Shown here piece after piece: positions 39,348-49,022 of a DNA stretch of 49,843 bases. This DNA is from Acidobacteriota bacterium (GTDB lineage Bacteria > Acidobacteriota > Terriglobia > Terriglobales > Acidobacteriaceae). The notes beneath the pieces are model-generated. The model was not told where the DNA came from. It ran no database searches and saw only the letters and a list, made by a program, of their open reading frames with translations. Location of the stretch: contig JAJYFA010000010.1 of NCBI GenBank assembly GCA_021790995.1, positions 1 to 49,843 of the forward strand. Reading direction: 5' to 3'. Within the stretch, counting starts at the first letter, position 1. The number at the start of each line of letters is the position of its first letter. The translations under genes and the position numbers were made by a program.

Positions 39348-39905
39348 CTATGGAACCTCAGGATACAGCAACTCGGTGAAGCGCGGATCGTCCGCCATGT
39401 TCTGAAAGTCGTTGTCGACGCGCGCCTGCTGCCGATTCCTGGGATTCAGCTCAATGGCGCGCGTCAGGCTGGAGAGACAATCCTGGACGCGGCCGGTAAT
39501 GGCTTCCAGCACGGCCAGGCCGTAGAACGCATAGTCGGCTCCGGGGTGGCCGGTGAGAACCTGGTTCAACTGTTCACGAGCTTCCTCGTAGTAGCCGGTA
39601 TTGAGCAACGAGATGGCGTAATCGTAGTGCTCCTCGGGAGTTGCAAACGACCGCCCACGCGCCTGCAACTGGCGCTGGCAGGTACGGATGTACACCCGGC
39701 AGCGTTCCTTGATCTCGGCGGGCGCTTCAGGCAACAGCTTTTCCAAAGCGATCAGCGCCTTCTCGTATTTGCCCTGCTGCAGCAGAAGGACGGCGCTTTC
39801 GTAGTGCTGAAAGACCCGGTCCGTGCCGCTGCGGGTATGACCTTCGGATTTCGTCGCCGGAATTTTCATGCGGCTGGCCGCCGCGGTACGAGCATCTTGC
39901 GTCAT
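39348..39905 (-). CDS. TPR-repeat protein upstream of yvcK
   Basis: A 185-aa soluble protein with three to four TPR-like helix pairs: 'YESAVLLLQQGKYEKALIAL', 'HYDYAISLLNTGYYEEAREQ', 'DYAFYGLAVLEAITGRVQDC', then 'SLTRAIELNPRNRQQARVDN'. The N-terminus is basic. It probably acts as a protein-binding scaffold. The stop lies seven bases before the yvcK start, so the two form an operon and may work together in envelope or carbon control (inference). ATG 39905 is chosen; ATG 39941 in frame would add 12 residues. Confidence 0.78.
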   Translation of the reverse strand: MTQDARTAAASRMKIPATKSEGHTRSGTDRVFQHYESAVLLLQQGKYEKALIALEKLLPEAPAEIKERCRVYIRTCQRQLQARGRSFATPEEHYDYAISLLNTGYYEEAREQLNQVLTGHPGADYAFYGLAVLEAITGRVQDCLSSLTRAIELNPRNRQQARVDNDFQNMADDPRFTELLYPEVP

Positions 39906-40131
39906 GGCTTTACTGGAATCCTCAAATCCTTTCCCCCGCATCCTGGTCCCAGGCCGGCGGGGAACTTCGCCTGAAACAGAATTGGACTCAGGCCATGTTT
40001 ATACTGAGAACGCCGCCTTCCGTCAATGGGGCCTTTTTTTGCGGCGGCTCTCTCATCGTAGCGAAACACCGGAATCCTCCAGACACGGTGCACGTTTCGG
40101 TAGCAGTCCATGTCGATTGCCCTATGGCAAA

Positions 40132-40779
40132 TCAGGAAGCTTCACCGCCCTGTTCTCTCGCTCTCGTGCTCCCTTGATTCTCGTTCGCTGCTTCTCCGTA
40201 TACTGCCGGATTCAGCGCCGGATCGTTGTACATTTTCAACTGCCGGTAGAGCTTGAAGCGGCGGATTCCGCTCAGAGTCTCCCGCCACAATGCGTCGAGG
40301 CAGCCGGCGAGGTCGGCGCGCTGCTCTTCGAGAACCTGAAGCCGTGCCCGGTTGCGATCGGCGTGGCCCTCGGGTGCGTCCTTGCGCTGAGTTTCCTCGC
40401 GCGTGTGATAGATCTTGAGCGCGAGGATCGAGAGCCGGTCGACGATCAATCCCGGCGGCTCGGAGTTCAGCGGGGCATTTGTCGTCGGCAGGCCGCGCGC
40501 TGCGAGCCATTCGAGCAGCATGCGGTCGAGTTCTTCGGCCAGGTCGTTGCGCAGTTGGTTGGTCCGGTCGATGCGGCGCTTCACCTCAGCCAATTCGGCG
40601 TCGGAGACGCGTGGGGCGCGCGCCGCATCTTCAATGTGCCACAGATCGAAGTTGGCGCGATGTTGCCGCGCAAGCAGATCGAGCCACTCGCCGGCAGAGG
40701 CTTCGGGCTTTTGCTTGGCCTCGTGCCAAAGACGCGTCAGCCGGTCCTGCAATGCGACAATTTGACCTGCAGAGAGCAT
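40132..40779 (-). CDS. DUF4254 protein
   Basis: A 215-aa helical cytoplasmic protein. 'NFDLWHIEDAARAPRVSD', 'IDRTNQLRNDLAEELDRMLL', 'PPGLIVDRLSILALKIYHTR' and 'FKLYRQLKMYNDPALNPAVY' match the DUF4254 pattern. In other bacteria this family often neighbours LPS or glycosyltransferase genes. The biochemical role is not established. AGGA four to five bases before ATG 40779 supports the start. It stands alone here, 190 bp from the TPR gene. Confidence 0.82.
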   Translation of the reverse strand: MLSAGQIVALQDRLTRLWHEAKQKPEASAGEWLDLLARQHRANFDLWHIEDAARAPRVSDAELAEVKRRIDRTNQLRNDLAEELDRMLLEWLAARGLPTTNAPLNSEPPGLIVDRLSILALKIYHTREETQRKDAPEGHADRNRARLQVLEEQRADLAGCLDALWRETLSGIRRFKLYRQLKMYNDPALNPAVYGEAANENQGSTRAREQGGEAS

Positions 40780-40980
40780 CAGTTCCTAATTCCTTACGTG
40801 CCGGCCGGTCCTGCAACCGCAGGCTCTATCCTAGCCTGAGGTTCTTCTCTGCTCCAAGCCGAGAGGCTGGGTAGAGGCGGGCTTTGCCTCGATTGCCTCA
40901 TGCACGTTGCATCGAAACCGCCATTTCGCGGTTTGCGATTGAAGTTAGGGAGCAAAGGCAGGGAACTGGCAGCCTTGGGG

Positions 40981-41056
40981 TGGTGAGCTCGCTGGGAATC
41001 GAACCCAGGACCCACGCCTTAAAAGGGCGTTGCTCTACCAACTGAGCTACGAGCTC
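40981..41056 (-). tRNA. tRNA-Lys (anticodon TTT)
   Basis: On the minus strand the acceptor stem is GAGCTCG/CGAGCTC, the D-arm TAGCTCAGTTGGTAGAGC, and the anticodon arm ACGCC-CTTTTAA-GGCGT with anticodon TTT. The T-arm is CTGGG-TTCGATT-CCCAG. Discriminator A and CCA are encoded (76 nt with CCA). Confidence 0.97.
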
Positions 41057-41615
41057 GCTTAAGGCCGCTATATTCAAGCTACCACAGCGGGAGTTCTGCC
41101 GCTTGAAGCGCCGAACAGGTCGAGCGAGCAAAGGCGCGCAGAGTTTTTTTGAAGGAGTGTTGCCGGACCAGGGGCTTGCAAAGCCGTTGCGCATTCGGAT
41201 GCTCTATTTGATTTGTGTGAACGCATCCGTGTTCCCCCGGGGGGCGTCGATTCGCCCAGCAACGGGGAAATTTTTCGCGCGCCGCCGACCGGTCTGGGCG
41301 TTACCCTTTCAGGTAACCGGCGATGCTGGTACCAGTGTAATCCTGCAACTTTGCGGTAAGTGTTACCGATGGGGGAGAAGTTACCGCATCACGCAGAAAA
41401 TGAGGCATTTCGCGGTCACTGGATGGCTGAAAAGTGGTAGCAGCCTCGCCTTGCAAGTGTTATTGTTCAGCCAACAGATGCGCAGCTACCATTACCGCTA
41501 AGGATTGCAGCTTTCCGGGTGCGTTTTCCTCTTTTTCGAAGGATGCCGATGTGCGGCGCGTGGCGTTGCCATTGATTCGAGTTTGGGAAGAGAAGGAATG
41601 GCGCAGGGGTAAAAC
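41057..41615. other. long upstream region of the cellulose operon
   Basis: 559 bp without a supported gene. It contains the tRNA-Lys upstream region, a cluster of GGTAA/TTACC motifs (41300-41386 and one at 41492) and a pyrimidine-rich stretch near 41525-41540. No GEMM-type c-di-GMP riboswitch pattern was seen. Confidence 0.55.
41300..41386. promoter_or_regulatory. cluster of GGTAA/TTACC operator-like motifs before bcsQ
   Basis: GTTACC at 41300 and GGTAAC at 41312 are inverted. GGTACC is at 41328. CGGTAA-GTG-TTACCG (41354-41368) is a perfect 6-3-6 palindrome. GTTACCG recurs at 41380, and TTACCG again at 41492. Such repetition within 200 bp upstream of an operon suggests cooperative binding of a regulator. 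Confidence 0.5.
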
Positions 41616-43229
41616 ATGACTGAGCACTTGCTGCCCGACCCGAACGAGATTCCGCAGGATGTGGCTTCGCTGTACTCGTGGGCGAACCTGCATGGCGGCA
41701 AGTACCGCGACTTCTCCGCCTCGCGCGCGCAGTTACGCGAAAGGGCCCGGCAGCGCATGGAACAAGCCATCGAAGAGGAGCGGCTCCGTACTCATCAGGA
41801 GACCGACGTGCAACAGACTGTCGACATTCCGCACGCTCAGGAAGATCTGCGCCGCATCGAATCCTCCGCGCCCCATGTGTCCCAGCAATCCGCGCAGTGG
41901 GCTGCCCATGAGGCAATCCAGCGTGCCGTGGAAATGGCAGCCCAGGAGCGCGCCAGCCAGGCTGTGGAGTTCGCGGCGCAGCAGACGCAGTTTGCCGCGC
42001 AGGAAGCCGCTGAGCGCGCCGCGCAGGAACGCGCTCGCCAGGCAACGGAGTTGGCTACACGCCAGGCTCAGGCCGCAAGGCTGGCGGCTGAGCAGGCAGA
42101 GGCCGCCCAGAGAGCAGCACGCGAGGCGCAAAATGCCCGGCAAGCCGCGCCGCAAGCATCACGGCAACCGCCGGCGGAGGAGCGTTCTTTTGTGCCGCCG
42201 CCTTTGCGGCCGCAGGGCCGCTTGCAGGAAGATGCGTTTTCGCGCCCAAATGCGTCATGGCTTTCGGCCGACCCGCGCGAAGATGCCGGCCGGCCAGCGT
42301 GGCTGATGCCGGAACAGAACGAATCCGCTGGACAGCCGATGCTTCCGCCTGCGCCTGATGAGACGCTGCAGAGCTCCCGCGAACGCGTGGCATCGCGCTG
42401 GTACGCGCTGCGCAGCATCTTCGAGGACAATGTGCCGGCCCAGGCCGCGCCGGTGCCTTCGGTGGCGCGGGCTCCAGTGCTGGCGTTGTTTTCGCTGGCT
42501 GGTGGCGTGGGCAAAACCAGCCTGGTAGCTACGTTGGGCCGCGTACTTTCTGCGCGTGGCGAGCGGGTCTTGCTGGTCGACACGGCAGCCTATGGCCTGC
42601 TGCCGTTCTTCTTTGGCGCGCGGGATCAGCGCCCCGGAATGTTGCGCACCTTCAGTCCGCCGATGGCCAGTGGCGACGCGCCGATCCAGATGATTACGCT
42701 CGATCCCGACTCGCTCGGCCCCGACGTAGGCGCCGGCGAAACGCTGGCGGCGGAGATCCAGAAGCACGCGCGCGGAGCCAGCCGCGTGATCATCGATCTG
42801 GCCACAGCTTCGGGCGCGACAACGCGCCGCATCATGCGCCTGGCGCCGCACATCCTTGTGCCTCTGGCGCCGGATATGTCTTCTGTCGTCAGCGTCAGCT
42901 CGATTGACGCCTTCTTCGAGCACAACGGCAATGGCGGCATCCAGAAGCCTGCACTGCCTTTCTATGTGCTCAACCAGTTCGATCCTTCGCTGCCGCTGCA
43001 CCTGGACATTCGTGAGGTGCTCCGCGAGCAGTTGGGCGATCGCCTGCTGCCGTTTGTACTGCGCCACACCCCGGTCGTGAGCGAAGCGCTGGCCGAGGGA
43101 ATGACAGTGTTGGATTACGCCCCTAACTCCGCCGTGACTGAGGACTACTCGAATCTTGCAGCCTGGCTGAAGAGCCTGTCTGCCCCGGCGAGCACAACCT
43201 TCCGCGGCGTGCGCTGGAGCGAGCGATGA
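41616..43229 (+). CDS. bcsQ: cellulose synthase operon protein BcsQ-like with BcsR-like head
   Basis: A 537-aa ParA/MinD-type ATPase. Residues 1-50 ('DVASLYSWANLHGGKYRDFS') resemble the BcsR/BcsP-type short motif. Residues about 50-190 are an Ala/Gln/Glu-rich coiled coil full of AAQERA-like units. A Pro-rich linker and a recurring 'SSRERVASRWYALRSIF' element follow. The ATPase (from about residue 285) has 'FSLAGGVGKTSLVATLGRVL', where the usual KGGVGKT signature Lys is Ala, then 'VLLVDTAAYG' and 'RVIIDLATASGATTR'. BcsQ localises and activates the synthase at the pole. AGGGG before ATG 41616 sets the start. Its TGA overlaps the bcsAB ATG (ATGA). Confidence 0.87.
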   Translation: MTEHLLPDPNEIPQDVASLYSWANLHGGKYRDFSASRAQLRERARQRMEQAIEEERLRTHQETDVQQTVDIPHAQEDLRRIESSAPHVSQQSAQWAAHEAIQRAVEMAAQERASQAVEFAAQQTQFAAQEAAERAAQERARQATELATRQAQAARLAAEQAEAAQRAAREAQNARQAAPQASRQPPAEERSFVPPPLRPQGRLQEDAFSRPNASWLSADPREDAGRPAWLMPEQNESAGQPMLPPAPDETLQSSRERVASRWYALRSIFEDNVPAQAAPVPSVARAPVLALFSLAGGVGKTSLVATLGRVLSARGERVLLVDTAAYGLLPFFFGARDQRPGMLRTFSPPMASGDAPIQMITLDPDSLGPDVGAGETLAAEIQKHARGASRVIIDLATASGATTRRIMRLAPHILVPLAPDMSSVVSVSSIDAFFEHNGNGGIQKPALPFYVLNQFDPSLPLHLDIREVLREQLGDRLLPFVLRHTPVVSEALAEGMTVLDYAPNSAVTEDYSNLAAWLKSLSAPASTTFRGVRWSER

Positions 43230-46200
43230 CGCCGACGGAATTCTGGCAGGGAATCGGAGCAGGCGAGAGTCTGCTCACACGGTCTTTCCGTCTGCTCTTT
43301 CTGCTGTTGGCCGCGGCGGTGTTCAGCTTCATGATGGTTTTGCCGCTGAGCTGGCAGCAGCAGTCGGTCTTCGGGTTGGTTTGCCTGCTCGTGGCGCTGG
43401 CCCTGGCGCGCGGGTCCGATTCCTACCTTGTGACGCTGGTTCTGATGATGCTGTCGATGTTCTGCACCCTGCGCTATGGCTACTGGCGTATTGCCCAGGT
43501 GGTGCGGTTCTTTAACGACCCGGCGAGCCATCCAGGCGCGCTCGACGCCTTCTTCATCTTTTGTCTGCTGGGCGCTGAGTTCTATGCCTTCGTCATTCTC
43601 CTGCTGGGCTACTTCCAGACCATCTGGCCGTTGCGCCGCGCGCCTGTCGCCTTGCCCGACAATCCCAGTGAATGGCCAGACGTCGACGTGCTGATTCCCA
43701 CCTACAACGAACCGCTTGAGGTGGTGCGCTACACCGCTCTGGGCGCGTTGAACATGGATTGGCCGGCCGACAAGCTGCACATCTACATCCTCGACGATGG
43801 CCGCCGCAAGGAGTTCGAACAATTTGCGCATGATGCCGGCATCGGCTACCGGACGCGGTCCGACAACAAGTACGCTAAGGCCGGCAACATCAACGCCGCG
43901 CTCAAGACGGTCCATTCTCCATTCCTTGCGGTCTTTGACTCCGACCACGTTCCCACGCGCAGTTTTCTGCAGATGACGGTGGGCTGGTTTTTGCGTGACC
44001 AGAGATTGGCCGTTCTCCAGACCCCGCACCACTTCTATTCGCCCGATCCTTTCGAGCGCAATCTCGAGCAGTTCCGCACGATTCCCAACGAAGGCGAACT
44101 CTTTTACGGGGTAGTGCAGGACGGCAACGACTTCTGGAACGCGTCCTTTTTCTGTGGCTCCTGCGCGGTGCTGCGCCGCGAGGCTCTCGATCAAATTGGC
44201 GGCATGGCCACTGAGACCGTCACCGAGGACGCCCACACCGCTCTGCGCATACAGATGAAGAAGTGGAACACGGCCTACATCAACATCCCCCAGGCCGCGG
44301 GACTGGCCACTGAGAGGCTTTCTGCGCATGTCGGTCAGCGCATTCGCTGGGCGCGCGGCATGATCCAGGTTCTGCGCACCGACAATCCGCTCTTTGCTTC
44401 CGGGCTCACCCTTCCCCAGAGGTTGTGTTACTTCAACGCCATGGGCCACTTCCTCTACGCGGTGCCGCGCCTGATCTTTCTCACCGCGCCGTTGATCTAT
44501 CTGCTGCTCAACCATACGAATATTCCCGGCTTCTGGGCAGCGATTCTTGCCTATGCTTTGCCACACCTGATTCTTTCCAACGTCACCAACTCGCGCATCC
44601 AGGGCGAGCACCGCCATTCGTTCTGGAACGAGATTTACGAAACCGTGCTTTCGCCCTACATTCTGCTGCCCACTGTTCTGGCGTTCGTCAACCCGAAGCT
44701 CGGCAGATTCAATGTGACGGCGAAGGGCGGAGTGGTGAGACGCACGTTCTTCGATTCCCGCATCGCGCAGCCCTTTCTGGTGCTGCTGGTCTTCAACTTT
44801 GCCGGCCTTCTGGTGGCGATTCCGCGTTTCTTCATCTGGGACCGCGACCGCCCCGGCACAGTGCTGATGAATGTACTATGGTGCCTGTTCAATGTGGTCA
44901 TCCTGGGCGTTTGCACGGCGGTGGCGCGTGAGCTTCGCCAGTTGCGCACCACGGTGCGCATCAAAGTCGTGACGCCGCTCGCCGTCAAATTCCCGGATGG
45001 CCGATCGATCGCGGCAGAAACCATGGATATTTCCAGCGGCGGCGCAGGCATCCGGCTCCACGAGGCTTTCGATGCGATGCCTCAGACGCGGGTCGCTCTG
45101 GCGTTTCCCGCGCCCGCGGCGGCCATCGACCTGCCCGCTTCGGTTGTTTCTTCGGAGGGTTCGGTGTTACGCGTTTGTTTTGAAAATCTGACCATCGAGG
45201 AGCAGGAAGTGCTGACCGTCGCTCTTTATTCGCGCGCCGATTCCTGGCTGGGTTGGGGTGAGAGCCGCGAGAGCGACAACGTGCTGCGCAGTCTGGGCCG
45301 CATCTTCCAGATCTCCCTGCGCGGGATGTGGGTCACTTTCAGCAGTATTTTCACGGGCGATACCGCGGGGCGCAAGTCTGGGCCGCTCTCGATCGCCCGC
45401 TCGTCGCTGTTTTTTTTGCTGATGGCGCTGCTGGCCGTCGGCAGCCAACAGGCCCTTGCGCAATTGCATCGCCCCGCGAGTGCGCAGCAGAATGCAGCCA
45501 CCGACATCAACGCTCCCGTTGCACCGGGCGAGTATCACGACCACTTCACGCTTGCCGACGCCGGCGAGTCGCAACTCGAACTGCGCAGCATCGATACGCA
45601 GCACAATATCTACTTCACGCTGCCCGAGACGCATGTTGTCGGCGCCGCGAAGATGCATGTGTATTACTCCTTTTCGCCCGGCCTGCTTCCGCAGTTGAGC
45701 CACTTGAAGCTCATCCTGAACGGAACGCTCTTTGCGACCATTGTGCCCACGCCGGGGCAGAACGGCGGCTCCGACGGCCGCGAGGCCGAGGCTGAGTTCA
45801 CGATTCCTACCGAACTGCTGGTGCATAACAATACGCTCACGATCGAGTTCATTGGTCATTACACAATGGTCTGCGAGGATCCGGCCAATACCACGCTCTG
45901 GGCTCGCGTCCACCGCAACTCCTACATCGATATCCGCGGCACGCTGCTGCACCTGGCCGACGACCTGAAGCATCTTCCCGAGCCGTTTGTCGATCCGTCT
46001 GTCATCCAGCCGTTCAGTGTCGCAGTCATGTTTCCGAGCGCGCCTTCTAACAAAGCCGTACAGGCGGCCGGCATTGTCACCAGCTACTTCGGCATGGTTT
46101 CGGAGAATCGCCCCGTCCGTTTCCCGGTACACTTCGGAGCCATTCCAGCCGGAAACGTCATCGTTGTCGCCGAGAATCCATCAAGTCTGCCCGCGGGCTT

Positions 46201-47644
46201 GAATTTCTCCGCCGTCGACGGACCCACCGTGGCCATGCGTGACAACCCCAACGATCCCTTCGGCAAGATTCTCATCCTGACGGGTAATAGCGCGGACGAC
46301 CTGGTGAAAGCCGCCCAGGCCGTAGCCCTGCACAGCGACATGCTCGACGGCGGGCAGGCCACGATCTCCAACCCGGGACTGCCCAACAAGCAGGCTCCGG
46401 ATGCTGCTCCACGCTGGGCGCGCACCGACCAGACCGTCGCGTTGTGGAATTACGCCTCGGCCGAGCTGCTGCAGGGCGACGGCACGGCGCCGCTCAACGT
46501 CTACTTCCGCATCCCGCCCGACATTTATTACGGCAGCGAAGGGCCAAACGCCAGACTCCACGTCGTCTATCGCTACAACTCCGTTCCCATCGGGCCAATC
46601 TCCAGCATGCAAGTGCGCGTCAACGACGCGTTCCTGGGATCCATTCCGCTGATTCCGGGGCAGGAAACCTCGCGCACCATGCAGACCGACGTGCCGGTCC
46701 CGGTCGTGAACCTGCGTCCTTTCTCCAACTCGCTGTCCTTCGATTTCACCTTCCAACTGCTCAGGAAACAGGGTTGCGAGGATACGACGCCCATTAACCT
46801 TCAGGGTGCGGTCCTGCGCGATTCGTACCTGGATCTGCGTCATTATCCCCACTGGGCGGCGATGCCGAATCTGGAAATCTTCGCCAACGCCGGCTTCCCG
46901 TTCACGCGCGAGGCCGACCTGAGCGAAACCACGGCGGTCCTGCCGTCCACGCCAACCGAGCAGGAGATCGAAACCTTCCTGACACTGATGGGACACTTCG
47001 GCCGCCAGACTGGGTTTCCCGGCCTGCGTGTGACAGTAGCCGGCCCTGAGGCGCTTCACGCGGACGCGAACACCGACTTCCTTGTCATCGGCTCCGCAAG
47101 CGACCAGCCCGGCTTCGACAAACTCGGAACGAACCTTCCCGTTTCCCTCGGCAGCGGCCAGATTCAGGTGCGGGATACGCAGGGCTTCTTTGTCCGCCTG
47201 CTGCACCACGCCTGGTGGAAGCTCGAAGACAACGAGCACAGGGAGTCCGGCCTGTTGATCGCCGGAGGCACTCCCGACGCCATCATCGAGGGCATCGAAT
47301 CGCCCTACGGCCTGGCCAAAAACCGCAGCATTGTCGCCATTCACCTCAGGGACGGCGCCAGCTTCGAACCCTTCATGGACAGCTTCCTCGAAGTGCAGCA
47401 GTCCAGCGACATCTCGGGTTCTGTCGCGGTTTTCCACGGCTCGCACTTCCAGTCCTTCCGCATTGGCGCCACGGTCTATCATGTGGGTGTACTGCCTTGG
47501 TGGACACGGTTGATGTTGTGGTTCACTCAGGTGCCATGGCTCGCGGCCCTGGTGGTCATTGTTCTGGCCTTCCTGGTCGCCATCTGGATACGGCAATGGC
47601 TGCGTATCAAGGCCAGAAGACGCCTGACGATGATGGAAGACTAG
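43226..47644 (+). CDS. bcsA: cellulose synthase BcsA-BcsB fusion
   Basis: A single 1472-aa protein joining catalytic and periplasmic subunits. The BcsA part has N-terminal membrane helices and a GT2 domain with 'PTYNEPLEVV', D190-D191 in 'ILDDGRRKEF', D238-S-D240 in 'FDSDHVPTR', T333-E-D in 'TVTEDAHTAL' and Q371-RIRW. More helices follow, then a PilZ domain with RxxxR at R574-R578 and 'DISSGGAGI' from D601, the c-di-GMP sensor. At residue ~725-746 a hydrophobic, signal-like helix ending 'ALAQ' opens the BcsB part: carbohydrate-binding and flavodoxin-like repeats, for example 'IYFTLPETHVVGAAKMHVYY' and 'VYFRIPPDIYYGSEGPNARL'. The C-terminal anchor is 'VPWLAALVVIVLAFLVAIWI'. Natural AB fusions are known in Komagataeibacter. 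Confidence 0.95.
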   Translation: MTPTEFWQGIGAGESLLTRSFRLLFLLLAAAVFSFMMVLPLSWQQQSVFGLVCLLVALALARGSDSYLVTLVLMMLSMFCTLRYGYWRIAQVVRFFNDPASHPGALDAFFIFCLLGAEFYAFVILLLGYFQTIWPLRRAPVALPDNPSEWPDVDVLIPTYNEPLEVVRYTALGALNMDWPADKLHIYILDDGRRKEFEQFAHDAGIGYRTRSDNKYAKAGNINAALKTVHSPFLAVFDSDHVPTRSFLQMTVGWFLRDQRLAVLQTPHHFYSPDPFERNLEQFRTIPNEGELFYGVVQDGNDFWNASFFCGSCAVLRREALDQIGGMATETVTEDAHTALRIQMKKWNTAYINIPQAAGLATERLSAHVGQRIRWARGMIQVLRTDNPLFASGLTLPQRLCYFNAMGHFLYAVPRLIFLTAPLIYLLLNHTNIPGFWAAILAYALPHLILSNVTNSRIQGEHRHSFWNEIYETVLSPYILLPTVLAFVNPKLGRFNVTAKGGVVRRTFFDSRIAQPFLVLLVFNFAGLLVAIPRFFIWDRDRPGTVLMNVLWCLFNVVILGVCTAVARELRQLRTTVRIKVVTPLAVKFPDGRSIAAETMDISSGGAGIRLHEAFDAMPQTRVALAFPAPAAAIDLPASVVSSEGSVLRVCFENLTIEEQEVLTVALYSRADSWLGWGESRESDNVLRSLGRIFQISLRGMWVTFSSIFTGDTAGRKSGPLSIARSSLFFLLMALLAVGSQQALAQLHRPASAQQNAATDINAPVAPGEYHDHFTLADAGESQLELRSIDTQHNIYFTLPETHVVGAAKMHVYYSFSPGLLPQLSHLKLILNGTLFATIVPTPGQNGGSDGREAEAEFTIPTELLVHNNTLTIEFIGHYTMVCEDPANTTLWARVHRNSYIDIRGTLLHLADDLKHLPEPFVDPSVIQPFSVAVMFPSAPSNKAVQAAGIVTSYFGMVSENRPVRFPVHFGAIPAGNVIVVAENPSSLPAGLNFSAVDGPTVAMRDNPNDPFGKILILTGNSADDLVKAAQAVALHSDMLDGGQATISNPGLPNKQAPDAAPRWARTDQTVALWNYASAELLQGDGTAPLNVYFRIPPDIYYGSEGPNARLHVVYRYNSVPIGPISSMQVRVNDAFLGSIPLIPGQETSRTMQTDVPVPVVNLRPFSNSLSFDFTFQLLRKQGCEDTTPINLQGAVLRDSYLDLRHYPHWAAMPNLEIFANAGFPFTREADLSETTAVLPSTPTEQEIETFLTLMGHFGRQTGFPGLRVTVAGPEALHADANTDFLVIGSASDQPGFDKLGTNLPVSLGSGQIQVRDTQGFFVRLLHHAWWKLEDNEHRESGLLIAGGTPDAIIEGIESPYGLAKNRSIVAIHLRDGASFEPFMDSFLEVQQSSDISGSVAVFHGSHFQSFRIGATVYHVGVLPWWTRLMLWFTQVPWLAALVVIVLAFLVAIWIRQWLRIKARRRLTMMED

Positions 47645-47663
47645 AGATAAACAGCGGGGTTCG

Positions 47664-47695
47664 CGGAGTCAGGTGGGTGGGTGACCGCGACTCCG
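47664..47695 (+). promoter_or_regulatory. intra-operon hairpin between bcsAB and bcsZ
   Basis: CGGAGTC (47664-47670) and GACTCCG (47689-47695) form a perfect 7-bp stem with an 18-nt loop in the 193-bp gap. No T-run follows, so it may modulate mRNA stability or ratio rather than end transcription. Confidence 0.35.
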
Positions 47696-47837
47696 TATCG
47701 CGCCGGGATTTTCCGCTATCTTCGCCCATGAGGGACGTTCGATGAAATGCGAGACTGCACCTCGCTGCGCAACACCACGCGAACCTCGATAACTCCGCCA
47801 GCAACGCTAACTCCGCTTTTTTCTGGAGACACTTGCG

Positions 47838-49022
47838 ATGGGCCTTTGGAAATCCCGGCGAGGGAAGCGGTTCCTGCTGATCGTGGCCTTGTTCATGTTT
47901 TCCATGGTGGGCGGCTGCAAGGACGGCCCGTGGCGACTCTGGAACTCCTATGCGAACCGCTTTATCGATCCCTCAAGCGGACGCGTCTTCGATCCCCACG
48001 GAGATCAGCAGACCACCTCTGAAGGCCAGGCCTACGCACTGTTCTTTGCACTGGTCGACAATGACCGCCCCACCTTTGACAGGGTTCTGGCCTGGACACA
48101 GGGCAATCTTGCCGGCGGCGATCTGGCCACACACCTGCCGGCCTGGCTCTGGGGCAGGAATCAAGACGGCCAGTGGACGGTGCTCGACGCAAACTCCGCC
48201 TCCGACGCCGACACCTGGATGGCCTACACGCTGCTGGAGGCCGGCCGCCTCTGGAAGTCCAGATCCGACACCCGTCTGGGCCTCGCCATGCTGAGCCTCA
48301 TTGTCAAGAATGAGGTCGTCGATCTTCCCGGCTTCGGCCCCATGCTTGTACCTGGCTCCGCCGGCTTTCAGCAGGATAAAGACTGGATTCTGAATCCCAG
48401 CTATCTGCCCCTGTTTGTTTTTGAGCGGTTTGCGGAGCTCGATCCAGCCGGACCCTGGCAGCAGATCGTTCAAGGCATTCCGCGTCTGCTTGCCGGAGGC
48501 TCGCCGCATGGCTACGCGATGGACTGGATCGTATACGTGCCCGGCGACGGCTTCTATCCCGCGCCGAAACCCTCCAGATCCGGCCAGAACGATGCCAGGG
48601 ACGCCAGCGCCTTCGGCAGCTACGACGCCATTCGGGTTTACCTCTGGGCCGGTATGATGAATCGCAGAGATCCTGGGCGCCAGCAGATTCTCAATGCCGT
48701 TCCCGCGATGAGCGGTTACCTTGCCAATCATGATGCCCCCCCGCAAAAGGTCAGTGACCGCGGGATTCCAGTGGAGGAAGATGGACCTGTGGGCTTTTCC
48801 GCGGCGGTGTTGTCCTATCTGCGCGCTTATCCAAACTTCTCGCGGGCCTTTGCCCGGCAGTTGATTCGCCTCGACGCGCAGAGAGATGCAACTACGGGAT
48901 TGTATGGAAAGGACTTCGCATATTACGATCAGAGTCTTGCCCTGTTTGCTACTGGATTTCTTGACGCCAGATTCCGGTTTGGCCCCGGGGGCGAACTGAA
49001 CGTAGGATGGAAGCGCCGATGA
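47838..49022 (+). CDS. bcsZ: BcsZ-like GH8 endoglucanase, possible lipoprotein
   Basis: A 394-aa glycoside hydrolase family 8 enzyme cleaving beta-1,4-glucan. It trims or quality-controls nascent cellulose in the periplasm. Catalytic elements: general acid E62 in 'TTSEGQAYALFFAL', base-region acids D123/D125 in 'SASDADTWMAYTLLEAG', and 'SYDAIRVYLWAGM' lining the cleft. The export signal 'FLLIVALFMFSMVGGC' ends in a lipobox-like V-G-G-C, so it may be a lipoprotein rather than soluble as in E. coli. GGAG nine to ten bases before ATG 47838. The stop overlaps the bcsC start as ATGA. Confidence 0.92.
   Translation: MGLWKSRRGKRFLLIVALFMFSMVGGCKDGPWRLWNSYANRFIDPSSGRVFDPHGDQQTTSEGQAYALFFALVDNDRPTFDRVLAWTQGNLAGGDLATHLPAWLWGRNQDGQWTVLDANSASDADTWMAYTLLEAGRLWKSRSDTRLGLAMLSLIVKNEVVDLPGFGPMLVPGSAGFQQDKDWILNPSYLPLFVFERFAELDPAGPWQQIVQGIPRLLAGGSPHGYAMDWIVYVPGDGFYPAPKPSRSGQNDARDASAFGSYDAIRVYLWAGMMNRRDPGRQQILNAVPAMSGYLANHDAPPQKVSDRGIPVEEDGPVGFSAAVLSYLRAYPNFSRAFARQLIRLDAQRDATTGLYGKDFAYYDQSLALFATGFLDARFRFGPGGELNVGWKRR

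Noticed and set aside
41057-41615. GEMM (c-di-GMP) riboswitch before the cellulose operon
   Set aside because: The conserved core and tetraloop-receptor pattern could not be found; only short palindromic motifs are present.
46181-47596. Long open frame antisense to bcsAB (about 470 codons), and another at 43145-44617
   Set aside because: Both lie opposite a clearly real gene, arise from GC-rich third positions, have no family motifs and no ribosome site.
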